Positions 55,693 to 64,000 of a DNA stretch of 64,000 nt are shown in pieces. The translations under genes were made by a program, and so were the position numbers. Position 1 is the stretch's first letter, and the number at the start of each line of letters is the position of its first letter. The notes under the pieces were generated by a model. That model saw only the letters and a list, made by a program, of their open reading frames with translations. It did not search any database and was not told the origin of the DNA. The DNA comes from Planctomycetota bacterium (lineage in GTDB: Bacteria; Planctomycetota; UBA1135; UBA2386), in contig JADJPQ010000013.1 in NCBI GenBank assembly GCA_016713175.1, positions 186,001-250,000 of the forward strand, written 5' to 3'.

Positions 55693-57683
55693 CGGCGCAC
55701 CTCCTCGGCACTCGCCAGCAACCCGGGGGCCTCCCGGCCGGAGCGCTCGAGCGCGCCGACCCGGGCGCCCCCGAACGGTTCGAACTCATCCTTCAGCTTC
55801 AGCGAGAAGTCGTAGTAGATGCAAGGCACGCCGACTTCGCGGACATCGGCAGGCACGGTCTCCTTGGGCTCACCGACGCTGGCGAACGGCGAGTCGGGGC
55901 GGGCCGCTTCGTTGACGAACTCGGCCTTCAACGCCTCGCCACGGGTGCGCAGGGTGAGGTCCTCGCCACCGCGGATCGCGATCGTGAAGTCCAGCGACCG
56001 ACTGCTCGCGGATTTCATCTTCAGATCGAGCTTCCACAGCAGCACCCGGCCGACCGATGACTCGGCACGCTGCAGCACCTCCGCCCAGCGGACCAGCACG
56101 GCCAGCCCGGACTCGAGCGACACGTTCTCATAGATGCCCGAGCTCTCCTGCTTCTGCTCGACGACCTGCCGCAGGCGGTCGCGGACCACCGCCAGCCGCT
56201 TGGGCACCTCGGTCTTGTGGAGTTCTTCGATCAGCGCCCGGTGGTCGTAGTTCTTGCCCTGCTTCTCGTACTGGAAGTACTGCGGGTTCTCGAACCACTT
56301 GCTCGCCAGCACCGAATACAGCATGCCGTAGAACTGCGCGCCGCCGGAGCTGGAGCGACCGGCGACGTAGGTGCGACCGAGTTCGAACTCGAGGTTCTTC
56401 AGGTCGTTGTTGCGCATCACGGTGTAGACCACGGCCGTGAACACCGCGACCATGCAGGTGATCGCCAGCGGAAACTTGATGCGGTCGAAACCGCGCGTGT
56501 ACGCGAGGTCTTCCTGTCGGAGATCGAACCCGGTGGGCCCACCGAGCCCGGACAGCGCCAGCCCGACCGCTGTGGCCATGCCGGCATCGGCGGCGTCGGC
56601 CTGATCGGGTTCGAGGTCATGCGCGAGGTGGCCAACCAGGTCCAGACGCTGCGGGGCGCACCCGAACACCTCGCCGAGCATCTCGTTCATCCCCGGCGTG
56701 CGACTGGCGCCACCAGTCACCCACAGGGCCCGGATCGAACCGCCGCGCCCCATGGCGGTCAGGAAACGCACCAGTTCGCGGGCCAGCCGCTGCAGGAATG
56801 CAGTCTGCCCGGCTTCGACCTCGGCATGGGTGATGACGATCGGCTTGCCCACAGGGGCCACCACTTGCGGAACCGCTTCGTCCTCGACCGCGGCGGGCAG
56901 CGCCGCGGCGGGCTCGGCGCGGAAGTCACTGCCGGTCGCCAGACATGCATGCATCGCCTCGCGCGCCAGCGCCGGCGACAGGCCGTGCTTGTGCGCCAGT
57001 TCGTCGGCAATCGACGCATCGCCCAGACGCAACGTGCGCATGTCGATCAGGTTGTCGCCTTCGACCAACAGGATCCGCGAACTGCGCGCGCCCAGATCCA
57101 GCACCGCGGTGAACGCCGCGGGCGGCAAGGCGCCATCCGCCGTCGCCGGCACCTGGGCCACCGGTTCGGCGTCGAACACGCCGGCCCAGTGCGCTGCGCG
57201 GTACAACGCCATGGTGTCGAGATCGACTCGTTCCGGTTCCAGGCCCTGCCGCTCGAGCGCGGCCAACTGGACCCGCAATCCCGATTTCGGCACGGCGGCA
57301 ACCAGGATCCTGGTGCCCTCGGCGCCTTTGCCGATCTCGTGGAAGTCGACGACCATGTCGTCGACCGGGTGACTGAAGATGGCGCCTTCGACCTCGGCCT
57401 TGACGACCTTGCGGATCGCGTCGGTGCCGCTGAACGGCACCTCGATGGTCCGCAACACGGCCTCCCGGCACGGATGGCCGAGCACGGGCTCGCCGCCGAA
57501 CTTGCCGTCGCTGATCGCGTGATGGATCGCCGCAGCGATCGCCTGGGCGCGCGCGGCGCCGTCGGCGGTCACCGGCAACGGCTCGACCCGCCAACGCAGC
57601 AGACGGGTCTTGCGATACGAACCGTCGATTTCGGCCAGCTTGACGGCCGCATCACCGACATCGATACCAAGGAACCTGGCCAT
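55689..57683 (-). CDS. pilM: PilM-like ATPase fused to PilN-like membrane domain
   Basis: The N-terminal 370 residues match PilM, an actin-like ATP-binding protein of type IV pilus assembly (MARFLGIDVGDAAVKLAEID, EVPFSGTDAIRKVVKAEVEG, VLDLGARSSRILLV, WVTGGASRTPGMNEML). A transmembrane helix follows near 405-425 (FPLAITCMVAVFTAVVYTVM), then a coiled and periplasmic part, so PilN appears fused to PilM. The 664 residues far exceed PilM alone (about 350). No pilin, PilB or secretin is in the window. It overlaps the PilO-like gene. Confidence 0.72.
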   Translation of the reverse strand: MARFLGIDVGDAAVKLAEIDGSYRKTRLLRWRVEPLPVTADGAARAQAIAAAIHHAISDGKFGGEPVLGHPCREAVLRTIEVPFSGTDAIRKVVKAEVEGAIFSHPVDDMVVDFHEIGKGAEGTRILVAAVPKSGLRVQLAALERQGLEPERVDLDTMALYRAAHWAGVFDAEPVAQVPATADGALPPAAFTAVLDLGARSSRILLVEGDNLIDMRTLRLGDASIADELAHKHGLSPALAREAMHACLATGSDFRAEPAAALPAAVEDEAVPQVVAPVGKPIVITHAEVEAGQTAFLQRLARELVRFLTAMGRGGSIRALWVTGGASRTPGMNEMLGEVFGCAPQRLDLVGHLAHDLEPDQADAADAGMATAVGLALSGLGGPTGFDLRQEDLAYTRGFDRIKFPLAITCMVAVFTAVVYTVMRNNDLKNLEFELGRTYVAGRSSSGGAQFYGMLYSVLASKWFENPQYFQYEKQGKNYDHRALIEELHKTEVPKRLAVVRDRLRQVVEQKQESSGIYENVSLESGLAVLVRWAEVLQRAESSVGRVLLWKLDLKMKSASSRSLDFTIAIRGGEDLTLRTRGEALKAEFVNEAARPDSPFASVGEPKETVPADVREVGVPCIYYDFSLKLKDEFEPFGGARVGALERSGREAPGLLASAEEVRR

Positions 57684-57689
57684 GTTGTC

Positions 57690-58079
57690 TCACTTGCTCC
57701 CATCCGCCGCGACCGAACGGTCGTAACGGGCGAGCTGTTCGGGATTGCGCCCGAGAATCTGGCGTGTCCGCTCGACGAGCCGGCTGCGCACCTCGCACAG
57801 TCGGCTCTGCAACTCACCGGGCAGCTGCGCCACCTGGAACTGACGGACCACGCGCAACTCATCTTCCTGCCAACTGCGAACCGCCATGCGCAGCAGCCGG
57901 GACTGGTCAGCATCGAGGCGGTAATCGGCAATCATCGCGCGCACGTAGTCTTCGTCGGAGTTGGTCGGAGCCTCGCCACGCAGCGGGGCAGCGACGCCGG
58001 GCAACGCCAGCCCGACGCCCAGACCGGCCAGGAAGCATCCGCCGGCCACCGCGAGAATCCAGAGCTGGCTCCGGTTCAC
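57690..58079 (-). CDS. Small membrane-anchored protein with a CpxP/Spy-like look
   Basis: The 129-residue product has one N-terminal membrane segment (LWILAVAGGCFLAGLGVGLA) and a helical periplasmic part (LRMAVRSWQEDELRVVRQFQ). The helical, charged pattern recalls heavy-metal-resistance/Spy-like proteins that are often encoded with ECF sigma systems. GTG 58079 overlaps the anti-sigma stop. The family call is tentative. Confidence 0.55.
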   Translation of the reverse strand: MNRSQLWILAVAGGCFLAGLGVGLALPGVAAPLRGEAPTNSDEDYVRAMIADYRLDADQSRLLRMAVRSWQEDELRVVRQFQVAQLPGELQSRLCEVRSRLVERTRQILGRNPEQLARYDRSVAADGSK

Positions 58080-58546
58080 TTGCCGACCGCGCGATCCCGA
58101 ATCGCCTGATCGAGCTGCTCCATCGCCCGTTCCATCTCGGCGGGCGATGCCTGCAATGCCGCTTCGCGGTTGGCGAACAGGCCGCTGTGCCAGGCCAGCG
58201 CCGCACACAACAACACCGCGGCCGCCACCAGGATGCGCCGGCACCAGCGCAGCATCACCTGGTCATCGGCGATGTCGCGGCGCCACCGACCATCTGCCGG
58301 CAGCTGCCGCGCCGCCGCCAGCACCCCGGCCGCAAATCCGGCCGGCACCACCATCCCGACCCTGTCGGTCTGCCGGCGATCGGCGGCGAATGCGGTGCGC
58401 AGGCTGACCAGCTGCCGATGCCGTTCCCGCAACTGTGGCTCGGCCTGCAACCGCCGCGCAAAGGCCGAGGCCGCGTCGGCCAGCAGTTCGCCATCCAGGA
58501 AACGGTGGACCAGACGTTCGTCGTGCTGCGAAATCGAGCGGGTCAT
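58076..58546 (-). CDS. Probable anti-sigma factor
   Basis: The 156-residue protein has an N-terminal helical part (HDERLVHRFLDGELLADAAS) resembling the start of anti-sigma factors and one membrane helix near 107-122 (LVAAAVLLCAALAWHSGL). It overlaps the ECF sigma gene by 4 bp, the usual arrangement for a sigma/anti-sigma pair. No zinc-binding HxxxCxxC was seen, so it is not a classic ZAS type. Confidence 0.7.
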   Translation of the reverse strand: MTRSISQHDERLVHRFLDGELLADAASAFARRLQAEPQLRERHRQLVSLRTAFAADRRQTDRVGMVVPAGFAAGVLAAARQLPADGRWRRDIADDQVMLRWCRRILVAAAVLLCAALAWHSGLFANREAALQASPAEMERAMEQLDQAIRDRAVGK

Positions 58547-59199
58547 CGACTACCTCCGCGGGGATCCGCGGCTTCTGCCCGGCCGGCGCCGCTGTTGCGG
58601 CCCGGGACCAGGTCGGGGTACAGACGTTCGAGCGCTTCCTTGAAGCGCTGGCGGGCGCGGAACAACCGCGACTCCACCGTGCCGAGATTGCAGTCGAGCA
58701 CCTGGGCCATCTCGGTGTAGCTCAGATCTTCGTATTCACGCAGGACCAGGATCGTCCGGTACTTCTCGGGCAACCGCGCCAACACCAGGCGCGTCACTTC
58801 GGCAAGTTCGGCATCGAGCACCGGCTGCTCGGTCGAACTGTTGTCGCCCCGCCGGTCGCCGGTCTGGCCATCCAGCTCGGCATCGTCCTCGACCAGCCGC
58901 AACCGCCGGCGCGACGCTCGGGACAGGTAATCGGTCGCGGTGTTGACTGCGATCCGGAACAGCCAGGTGAAGAACGCCGAGTCCTGCTGGAACGTGTGCA
59001 GCTTGCGGAAGACCTTGACGAACACGTCCTGCGCCAGATCCTGGCACTCTTCCGGGTCGCGGCAATAGCGCGACAGCAGGCGGAACACCCGATCCTGGTA
59101 GCGAGCCATCAGGGTTGCGAACGCCTGCTCGCTGCCCTGCAGGACACCTGCGATCAGGTCCGAGTCCGCTGCTTCCGTGATGTGCTTCAAGGCGTGCAC
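58543..59199 (-). CDS. ECF sigma factor (RpoE-like)
   Basis: The 218-residue sigma-70 family factor has region 2 (FATLMARYQDRVFRLLSRYC, DLAQDVFVKVFRKLHTFQ, FFTWLFRIAVNTATDYLSR) and region 4 (LPEKYRTILVLREYEDLSYT, VLDCNLGTVESRLFRARQRF). A GTG start at 59199 has AAGGGG just upstream. It would transcribe its own operon with the anti-sigma, the small membrane protein and the PilM/PilO-like genes. Confidence 0.9.
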   Translation of the reverse strand: MHALKHITEAADSDLIAGVLQGSEQAFATLMARYQDRVFRLLSRYCRDPEECQDLAQDVFVKVFRKLHTFQQDSAFFTWLFRIAVNTATDYLSRASRRRLRLVEDDAELDGQTGDRRGDNSSTEQPVLDAELAEVTRLVLARLPEKYRTILVLREYEDLSYTEMAQVLDCNLGTVESRLFRARQRFKEALERLYPDLVPGRNSGAGRAEAADPRGGSR

Positions 59200-59282
59200 G
59201 TCCCCTTGGAGGGCGCCGGGGCCCGATTCTTCCCAACAGATCCGGCTTTCGGCCGGCCTGGCGATGGCGCCATTGGCACCGC

Positions 59283-60515
59283 TCACTCCGGTCGCTGAAG
59301 CAGGTGGCCCATCTTGTCGCGCTTGGTGTCCAAGTACTTCTGGTTGTGGGGGTTGGGTTCGACGCGGAGCGCGACCTGTTCGATCACTTCGATGCCGTAG
59401 CCCTGCAGTGCGGTGAGCTTCTTGGGGTTGTTGGTCAGGATCTTGATCCGGCGGGCACCCAGGTCGTGCAGGATCTGCGCCCCGGTCCCGAACTCGCGTT
59501 CGTCCGGCCGGAAACCGAGGTGGACGTTGGCCTCGACGGTGTCCATGCCGCCGTCCTGCAACGCGTAGGCGCGCATCTTGTGGGCCAGCCCGATGCCGCG
59601 TCCTTCCTGGCTGATGTACAGCAGGATGCCTTTGCCCTCGGTCTGGATGCGCTGCATCGCCTGCTGCAACTGGGGGCCGCAGTCGCAGCGCAGCGAGCCG
59701 AACGCATCCCCGGTCAGACACTGCGAATGCACTCGGACCAGCAACGGCTCGTCGACCGGAGGAAAACGGCCGTTCTCCGGCGGCAACGGGATGCCGACCG
59801 TCAGGGCGACATGCGTGCGGCCGTCGACCTTGCTGAGGTAGGTGTGGCTGTCGAAGTAGCCGAACCGGGTCGGCATCCGGGCATGGGTCACGCGCTCGAT
59901 CAGGCGTTCGCGGCGCCGGCGGTACTCCACCAGGTCGGCGATGCAGGCCATCTTCACGCCCAGGCGCTGACAAAACACTTCCAGGTCCGGCACCCGCGCC
60001 ATCTCGCCATCGTCTTTGATGATCTCGCAGATGACGCCGGCCGGACGGAGACCAGCGAGACGACACAGGTCGACGATGCCCTCGGTCTGGCCGGTACGGA
60101 CCAGCACCCCGCCATCGCGCGCCCGCAGCGGTGCAACGTGACCGGGCCGCACCAGATCCGCCGGCTTCGCGTCCGGCTTCACGGCCGCAAGGATCGTCGT
60201 CGCCCGATCGCGGGCCGAGATCCCGGTGGTGACGCCTTCGCGGGCCTCGATCGTGACGGTGAACGCCGTGCCAAAACGCGACTGATTCTCCGGCACCTGC
60301 GGCGTCAGGCCGATCTGGTCGCAGAGTTCGCCGGACATCGCCAGGCAGACCCAGCCCCGGCACTCCTTGATCATCAGGTTGATCAGTTCGGGGGTCGCGA
60401 ACTGCGCAGCAAAGCACAGGTCACCCTCGTTCTCGCGGTCGGGATCGTCGACGAGCACGATCGGACGGCCCTTGGCCAGTTCCTCCAGGATGTCGGGGAT
60501 GGGTGCGAAAGTCAT
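59283..60515 (-). CDS. ribBA: Bifunctional DHBP synthase/GTP cyclohydrolase II
   Basis: RibBA provides two early riboflavin steps. The first half makes 3,4-dihydroxy-2-butanone 4-phosphate (DDPDRENEGDLCFAAQF, GVTTGISARDRATTI). The second half is GTP cyclohydrolase II with the zinc ligands in RVHSQCLTGDAFGSLRCDCG and the YISQEGRGIGL motif. The 410 residues fit. ATG 60515 is preferred; a frame start at 60533 is possible. No FMN riboswitch was recognised in the 277 bp upstream. Confidence 0.94.
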   Translation of the reverse strand: MTFAPIPDILEELAKGRPIVLVDDPDRENEGDLCFAAQFATPELINLMIKECRGWVCLAMSGELCDQIGLTPQVPENQSRFGTAFTVTIEAREGVTTGISARDRATTILAAVKPDAKPADLVRPGHVAPLRARDGGVLVRTGQTEGIVDLCRLAGLRPAGVICEIIKDDGEMARVPDLEVFCQRLGVKMACIADLVEYRRRRERLIERVTHARMPTRFGYFDSHTYLSKVDGRTHVALTVGIPLPPENGRFPPVDEPLLVRVHSQCLTGDAFGSLRCDCGPQLQQAMQRIQTEGKGILLYISQEGRGIGLAHKMRAYALQDGGMDTVEANVHLGFRPDEREFGTGAQILHDLGARRIKILTNNPKKLTALQGYGIEVIEQVALRVEPNPHNQKYLDTKRDKMGHLLQRPE

Positions 60516-60792
60516 GCGGTCGGAAGGGTGCAAACGGCTGAGTCTAGCCGGCCGACGGCACCCACACAGCCACTGTCGAAAGACCCGGCGGCTGGCGGTG
60601 CGCTGCTGGCAATCTGGTCAGTAAGTGGCCGTCTCGGAGCGTCGGCCGTGGCCCCCAATCTCCGATATCAACGCAGCCATAAGTCGTTGGTGAGCAAGCG
60701 CTTGTTTTTTTCTTCAGCCCCCGCCGGAACGGCGACGAAGCTGGCTTTGCAAGGGGCGGGAGTACGGCAGCAACGGAGAGAGAGCAACGCGG

Positions 60793-61980
60793 ATGAAGCG
60801 CACCCTGCTGGAGGTGTTCTGTGGGTTGGCGGCCCTGGTGCTGATGGTGTCGTTCCATCACCAGATCAACCGCCTCGAGGTCCGCCAACAGGACTTCGCC
60901 CGACTGCGCGACCAGGTCGACCAGGCCGTCGCCGCCGCCGGCACGCAGCAGGGCAACCTGGAGCAGATCCAGTCGCTGCGCAACCAGCTCTTGACCGAGA
61001 TGGAGACGCGGCTGCAGACCCTGCAGACGCAGCTGCAGACGGCGGCGCAGGGATCGACGCTGGCCACCTCGCTGCAGGAGGAAGTCGAACGCGCCAAGCG
61101 CGATGTCGCGACGTTCCGGACCAAGATCGCGACCGACTTCGAACAGCAGAAGCAGCTGGTCGATGCCTACATCCATGAAGTCCGCGCCAAGGAAGAAGAC
61201 GCGGCGCTGCGGATGTCGGAGACCCGTTCCGCCATCGCGACGATCGCCGGCCAGCTGTGCCGCGATCCTGGCGAACTGACCCGGACCATGCTGGCCCCGA
61301 CCGTGCAGCTGAACGGCGATGACACCGTCGGCTCGGGCACCCTGGTGTTCTCCGGCAAGAACCAGAAGAGCAACGCCACCGAGTCGTACGTGCTGACCTC
61401 GTTCCACGTGGTCCGCAACATCCTGGCCGACACACCGCGAGCGCAGACCGAGGGCTTCGAGGTGACGGTCTACCTGCCGGGCGAGAAGGCGATCGTGAAG
61501 GGCAAGATGATCGCCAGCCAGCCGAAGATCGACGCGGCGCTGGTCAAGCTGCTGACCGACCGGCAGTTCCCCAACGTCGCCAACGTGTTGCCGTCGGCGC
61601 AGGCAGCGGCGATCAAGGTCTGGGATCCGGTCTGCGCCGTCGGCTGCCCGCTAGGCAACGACCCGGTGCCATCGCACGGCGAAGTGTCCTCGCTGCTGAA
61701 CGAACTGAACGGCGCCAACTACTGGATGATCAATGCGCCAACCTACTTCGGCAACAGCGGCGGCGGTGTCTACCGCACCGACACGCGGCAGCTGATCGGC
61801 GTGTTCTCGAAGATCTACACGCACGGCAAGGGCACGCCGGTGGTGGTCCCGCACATGGGCCTGTGCACCCCGATCCGCGCGGTTTACGAGTGGCTGCGCG
61901 ACGAGAAGCTCGACCATCTGTTGCAGAGCCAGGACGTCGCTCGCGTCGATCTCAGTGGTCTGGCCGCGCCGCCGAAGTGA
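60793..61980 (+). CDS. Membrane-anchored trypsin-like serine protease
   Basis: The 395-residue protein has an N-terminal anchor (LEVFCGLAALVLMVSF), a coiled coil of about 120 residues (EMETRLQTLQTQLQTAAQ) and a chymotrypsin-fold domain. The catalytic triad is visible: His in TSFHVVRNI, Asp in KIDAALVKL and Ser in FGNSGGGVY. No PDZ domain follows. It probably works outside the cytoplasmic membrane in protein quality control or processing. Confidence 0.82.
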   Translation: MKRTLLEVFCGLAALVLMVSFHHQINRLEVRQQDFARLRDQVDQAVAAAGTQQGNLEQIQSLRNQLLTEMETRLQTLQTQLQTAAQGSTLATSLQEEVERAKRDVATFRTKIATDFEQQKQLVDAYIHEVRAKEEDAALRMSETRSAIATIAGQLCRDPGELTRTMLAPTVQLNGDDTVGSGTLVFSGKNQKSNATESYVLTSFHVVRNILADTPRAQTEGFEVTVYLPGEKAIVKGKMIASQPKIDAALVKLLTDRQFPNVANVLPSAQAAAIKVWDPVCAVGCPLGNDPVPSHGEVSSLLNELNGANYWMINAPTYFGNSGGGVYRTDTRQLIGVFSKIYTHGKGTPVVVPHMGLCTPIRAVYEWLRDEKLDHLLQSQDVARVDLSGLAAPPK

Positions 61981-61995
61981 CCGGCAGCGCCGCCG

Positions 61996-63807
61996 TCAAT
62001 CGTCCAGCCGACGGCGAAGACGAGTCAGTTCGCGACGTTCACTGACCACCGCTTCGGCCAGATCCAGGACGGCCCGGGCTTCCTCGCGTCGGCCCAGCCG
62101 CAGCAGGAACTCGACCTTCGACGCATACAGCCGTTCGTCGTCGTCCCGTTCGAGCAGCGCTTCGTCGACCAGTTCGAGCGCGCGTTTGGGGTTGCCGCGC
62201 TCGTCGAACAGCAGCGCCATCTGGTGCTTGATGTCGGGTTGACCGGGCGCCCGCTCGCTGGCGGCCGCCAGCAGGTCGAGCGCCTCATCGGCCTGACCGA
62301 GCCGGCGCTTGGCGACGGCGCTGAAGAACAACGCCGGCCAGAAGTCCGGCTGCAGCTCGAGCCAGCGATGGAAATCGGGCAGGCAGGTCCGCGGGTTGCG
62401 CCCCTGCAAGGCGACATCGGCAGCCTTGCCAAAGCGCTTCTCGAAGTCGGTGACGTCGAGGTTCAGCAGCGCCCGGATCGCCAGGTCGCGGGTCTCGCTG
62501 TCGAGGTCGCGCGACTGCAAGCCGGCAACCAGTTCGGCCCGGGCCTCCGGCCTACGGCCGCCGCTGAGCATGCATAGCCCCAGGTAGACCTGATCCTCGC
62601 CATCGAGCAACGTCGCCAGATCGACCAGCGCATCGACGACGTCGCCGGGAGCCTTGCGTTCGCCGAGGTGTTCCCAGAGATAGCGCAGCAACATGCCGGC
62701 GCCGCTTTCGTGATCCTCCCACTCGCCGGCGCGGGCCGCGCGTTCATGCAGCCGACGCAGGCCGCGCACGCCGAGGTCCCAGGCGTCCATCGGCCGCTCG
62801 TCGGCGAAGGCGAGGCGGGCAAGATGGGCGAAGAACCCCGGGTGACCGTCCAGTTCGATGCCGCGCCGCCACAGCGTACGCGCCTGGTCGGTGTCGCCAC
62901 GATTGGCGTAGATGATGCCGAGATTCTCGAGACTGCGCGGCGGCGGTGACTCCAGCCGCACGGCGTGCTGCAGCCAGGCGATGGCCCGTTGTTCGTCGCC
63001 CAGATCGCGCAGCTGCTCGGCCACGGCGACACAACCCTCGCCATCGAATGGCTGCGACGAGAAGCAGCGGTCGAGGAAGCGGTGTACGTCGGCGAGGTCG
63101 ATCCGCTCGTCCTCGAGCGCGACCGCCATCGTCGAATGCGCCACCCGCAGCGCCAGCCCGAACGACCGGTCGAGTTCCAGCGCCTCGACAAACGGCCGCA
63201 ACAGGCCCAGGCGATCGGGCGGGGTCTGGATCTGCAGATCGCCGCTCAGCAGCATCGCATTGTCGAGCCCCTGCAGGAAACACAGGAACGCCGGGCCGTT
63301 CCGGGTCAACAAGCCGCGCGGCGGCTCGTGGAACGGCAGCTCCAGCACGCGCGCCAGGCGGCGCGTCACCTGCATCAAACCGGCGACCGGATCCTGCAGC
63401 GTGACCACGCCACCGACCTTGTTGGTGAACGAATCGGCGGCGTCTTCGGCGAAGTAGACGTGGAACTCGATCCGCAGCCCGTCCGGCGCCGGCGCCACTT
63501 CGCCGGTGACCACGGCCCGCACGTTCTGATCGTCCGGCATCAGGTCGAACGCCTCGTCGGCGTCCGGCGGCGAGTCCATCAGGACCCAGGTCACCGGCCC
63601 CTCATCCGGCGGCGACTGCACTTCGAGCATGCCGGTCGGACCGACCTGTCCCTGGTTGAGCACCTGGTGCACGAAGTCCGGGATCCGCCGCGACAGCACG
63701 CCGGGGTCGAGTTCGCCCCAATCGGTGTCCGGTGCCGCGAGTGGCAGGAACATCACTGCGGGTAGTGGCGGCAGGCCGGTCGGCGGCGTTGGGTCGTTGT
63801 CGGTCAT
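61996..63807 (-). CDS. TPR-repeat protein
   Basis: The 603-residue protein has an N-terminal DUF-like domain (1-200) and a long helical repeat region with TPR-like units (for example SLENLGIIYANRGDTDQART, FFSAVAKRRLGQADEALDLL, HQMALLFDERGNPKRALELV). It has no signal or membrane segment, so it is cytoplasmic and probably a scaffold. ATG 63807 is chosen over an upstream in-frame start. It starts 4 bp after the HIT gene and is likely cotranscribed with it. Confidence 0.75.
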   Translation of the reverse strand: MTDNDPTPPTGLPPLPAVMFLPLAAPDTDWGELDPGVLSRRIPDFVHQVLNQGQVGPTGMLEVQSPPDEGPVTWVLMDSPPDADEAFDLMPDDQNVRAVVTGEVAPAPDGLRIEFHVYFAEDAADSFTNKVGGVVTLQDPVAGLMQVTRRLARVLELPFHEPPRGLLTRNGPAFLCFLQGLDNAMLLSGDLQIQTPPDRLGLLRPFVEALELDRSFGLALRVAHSTMAVALEDERIDLADVHRFLDRCFSSQPFDGEGCVAVAEQLRDLGDEQRAIAWLQHAVRLESPPPRSLENLGIIYANRGDTDQARTLWRRGIELDGHPGFFAHLARLAFADERPMDAWDLGVRGLRRLHERAARAGEWEDHESGAGMLLRYLWEHLGERKAPGDVVDALVDLATLLDGEDQVYLGLCMLSGGRRPEARAELVAGLQSRDLDSETRDLAIRALLNLDVTDFEKRFGKAADVALQGRNPRTCLPDFHRWLELQPDFWPALFFSAVAKRRLGQADEALDLLAAASERAPGQPDIKHQMALLFDERGNPKRALELVDEALLERDDDERLYASKVEFLLRLGRREEARAVLDLAEAVVSERRELTRLRRRLDD

Positions 63808-63811
63808 GCCA

Positions 63812-64000
63812 CTAGCCGGGCGGCCAGGCCATGTCGCGGCCGGCAAGAACATGCACGTGCAGGTGGAAGACGGACTGCCCGGCCCGGGCCCCATTGTTGA
63901 TCACGACCCGGAAACCGTCGTGCGCGACCCCGAGCCGGGCCGCGATGTCGGCCGCGGCCCAGAGCAGGTGACCGAGCACCGCTTTGTCCTCGGCGCCGGC
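63812..64000 (-). CDS. HIT-family protein (N-terminus off window)
   Basis: The visible C-terminal 62 residues contain the histidine triad SVFHLHVHVLAGRDMAWPPG, preceded by the FRVVINNGARAGQ of HinT-type nucleotide hydrolases. The rest lies beyond the right edge. HinT proteins cleave aminoacyl- and other phosphoramidates of AMP. Confidence 0.85.
   Translation of the reverse strand, partial: AGAEDKAVLGHLLWAAADIAARLGVAHDGFRVVINNGARAGQSVFHLHVHVLAGRDMAWPPG

Noticed and set aside
55030..58109. Plus-strand frames opposite the pilM-like operon
   Set aside because: They lack domains, while the minus-strand genes overlap in the typical 4-bp way and have clear motifs.
60690..60716. CAAGCGCTTG followed by T7 as a terminator
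   Set aside because: The palindrome has no room for a loop, so it would give only a very short stem; it also lies upstream of a plus-strand gene. Not convincing as a terminator.
60516..60792. FMN riboswitch upstream of ribBA
   Set aside because: I looked for the conserved RFN segments in the 277 bp upstream and did not recognise them.

Overview
The window is high-GC DNA (roughly two thirds G+C by eye) from a bacterium that looks like a planctomycete. The evidence is a Ser/Thr protein kinase fused to WD40 repeats, kinase fragments of the same style, a DUF1501 protein, and secreted proteins ending in a GCxGSxG module common in Planctomycetota. The species cannot be named from sequence alone. 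No rRNA, tRNA or CRISPR array was seen.

Layout. 1-4756: housekeeping genes (pseudouridine synthase, ribosomal protein S21, RecD2 helicase, a thioredoxin-fold protein). 4938-7214: a minus-strand group with a sigma-like factor, a membrane-anchored protein and a Cys-rich exported protein. 7649-9364: a dead ISKra4-like transposase, an MntA/HepT-type toxin-antitoxin pair and a lipoprotein. 9579-11612: a glycosyltransferase and two membrane proteins. 10830-29252: the most unusual part. A stretch of about 970 bp (end of a DUF2752 gene, a whole membrane-protein gene, and the tail of rsgA) occurs twice as direct repeats, bracketing about 16.5 kb of accessory DNA. The left copy keeps the intact left neighbour and the right copy keeps the intact rsgA, so the bracketed DNA appears to have been inserted into, or duplicated within, one ancestral locus.

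The bracketed DNA is mostly broken genes. An IS91-family transposase gene is split by a decayed group II intron and again by a decayed four-gene serine-recombinase element. There are also truncated secreted proteins, truncated kinases and half a DUF1501 gene. The apparently intact cargo is a 1592-residue kinase (kinase, membrane segment, WD40 repeats, TPR-like part, PDZ-like end), a CPBP-like membrane protein and a second nucleotidyltransferase/HEPN pair.

29962-52270 is compact core coding DNA: gluQ, YebC-like, TrmH-family, rarA, DUF72, a DUF4143 ATPase with a long palindrome over its start, folC, esterase, Nudix, AhpD-like, aroB, two serine hydrolases, a Uma2-like nuclease, carB and transaldolase. 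52376-60515 is a minus-strand block. An ECF sigma factor, its likely anti-sigma factor and a small membrane protein are translationally coupled to a PilM/PilN-like fusion, a PilO-like protein and a lipoprotein. They are followed by a coiled-coil protein with a RelE-like end and by aat, and preceded by ribBA. 60793-64000 holds a membrane-anchored trypsin-like protease, a TPR protein and the end of a HIT-family gene.
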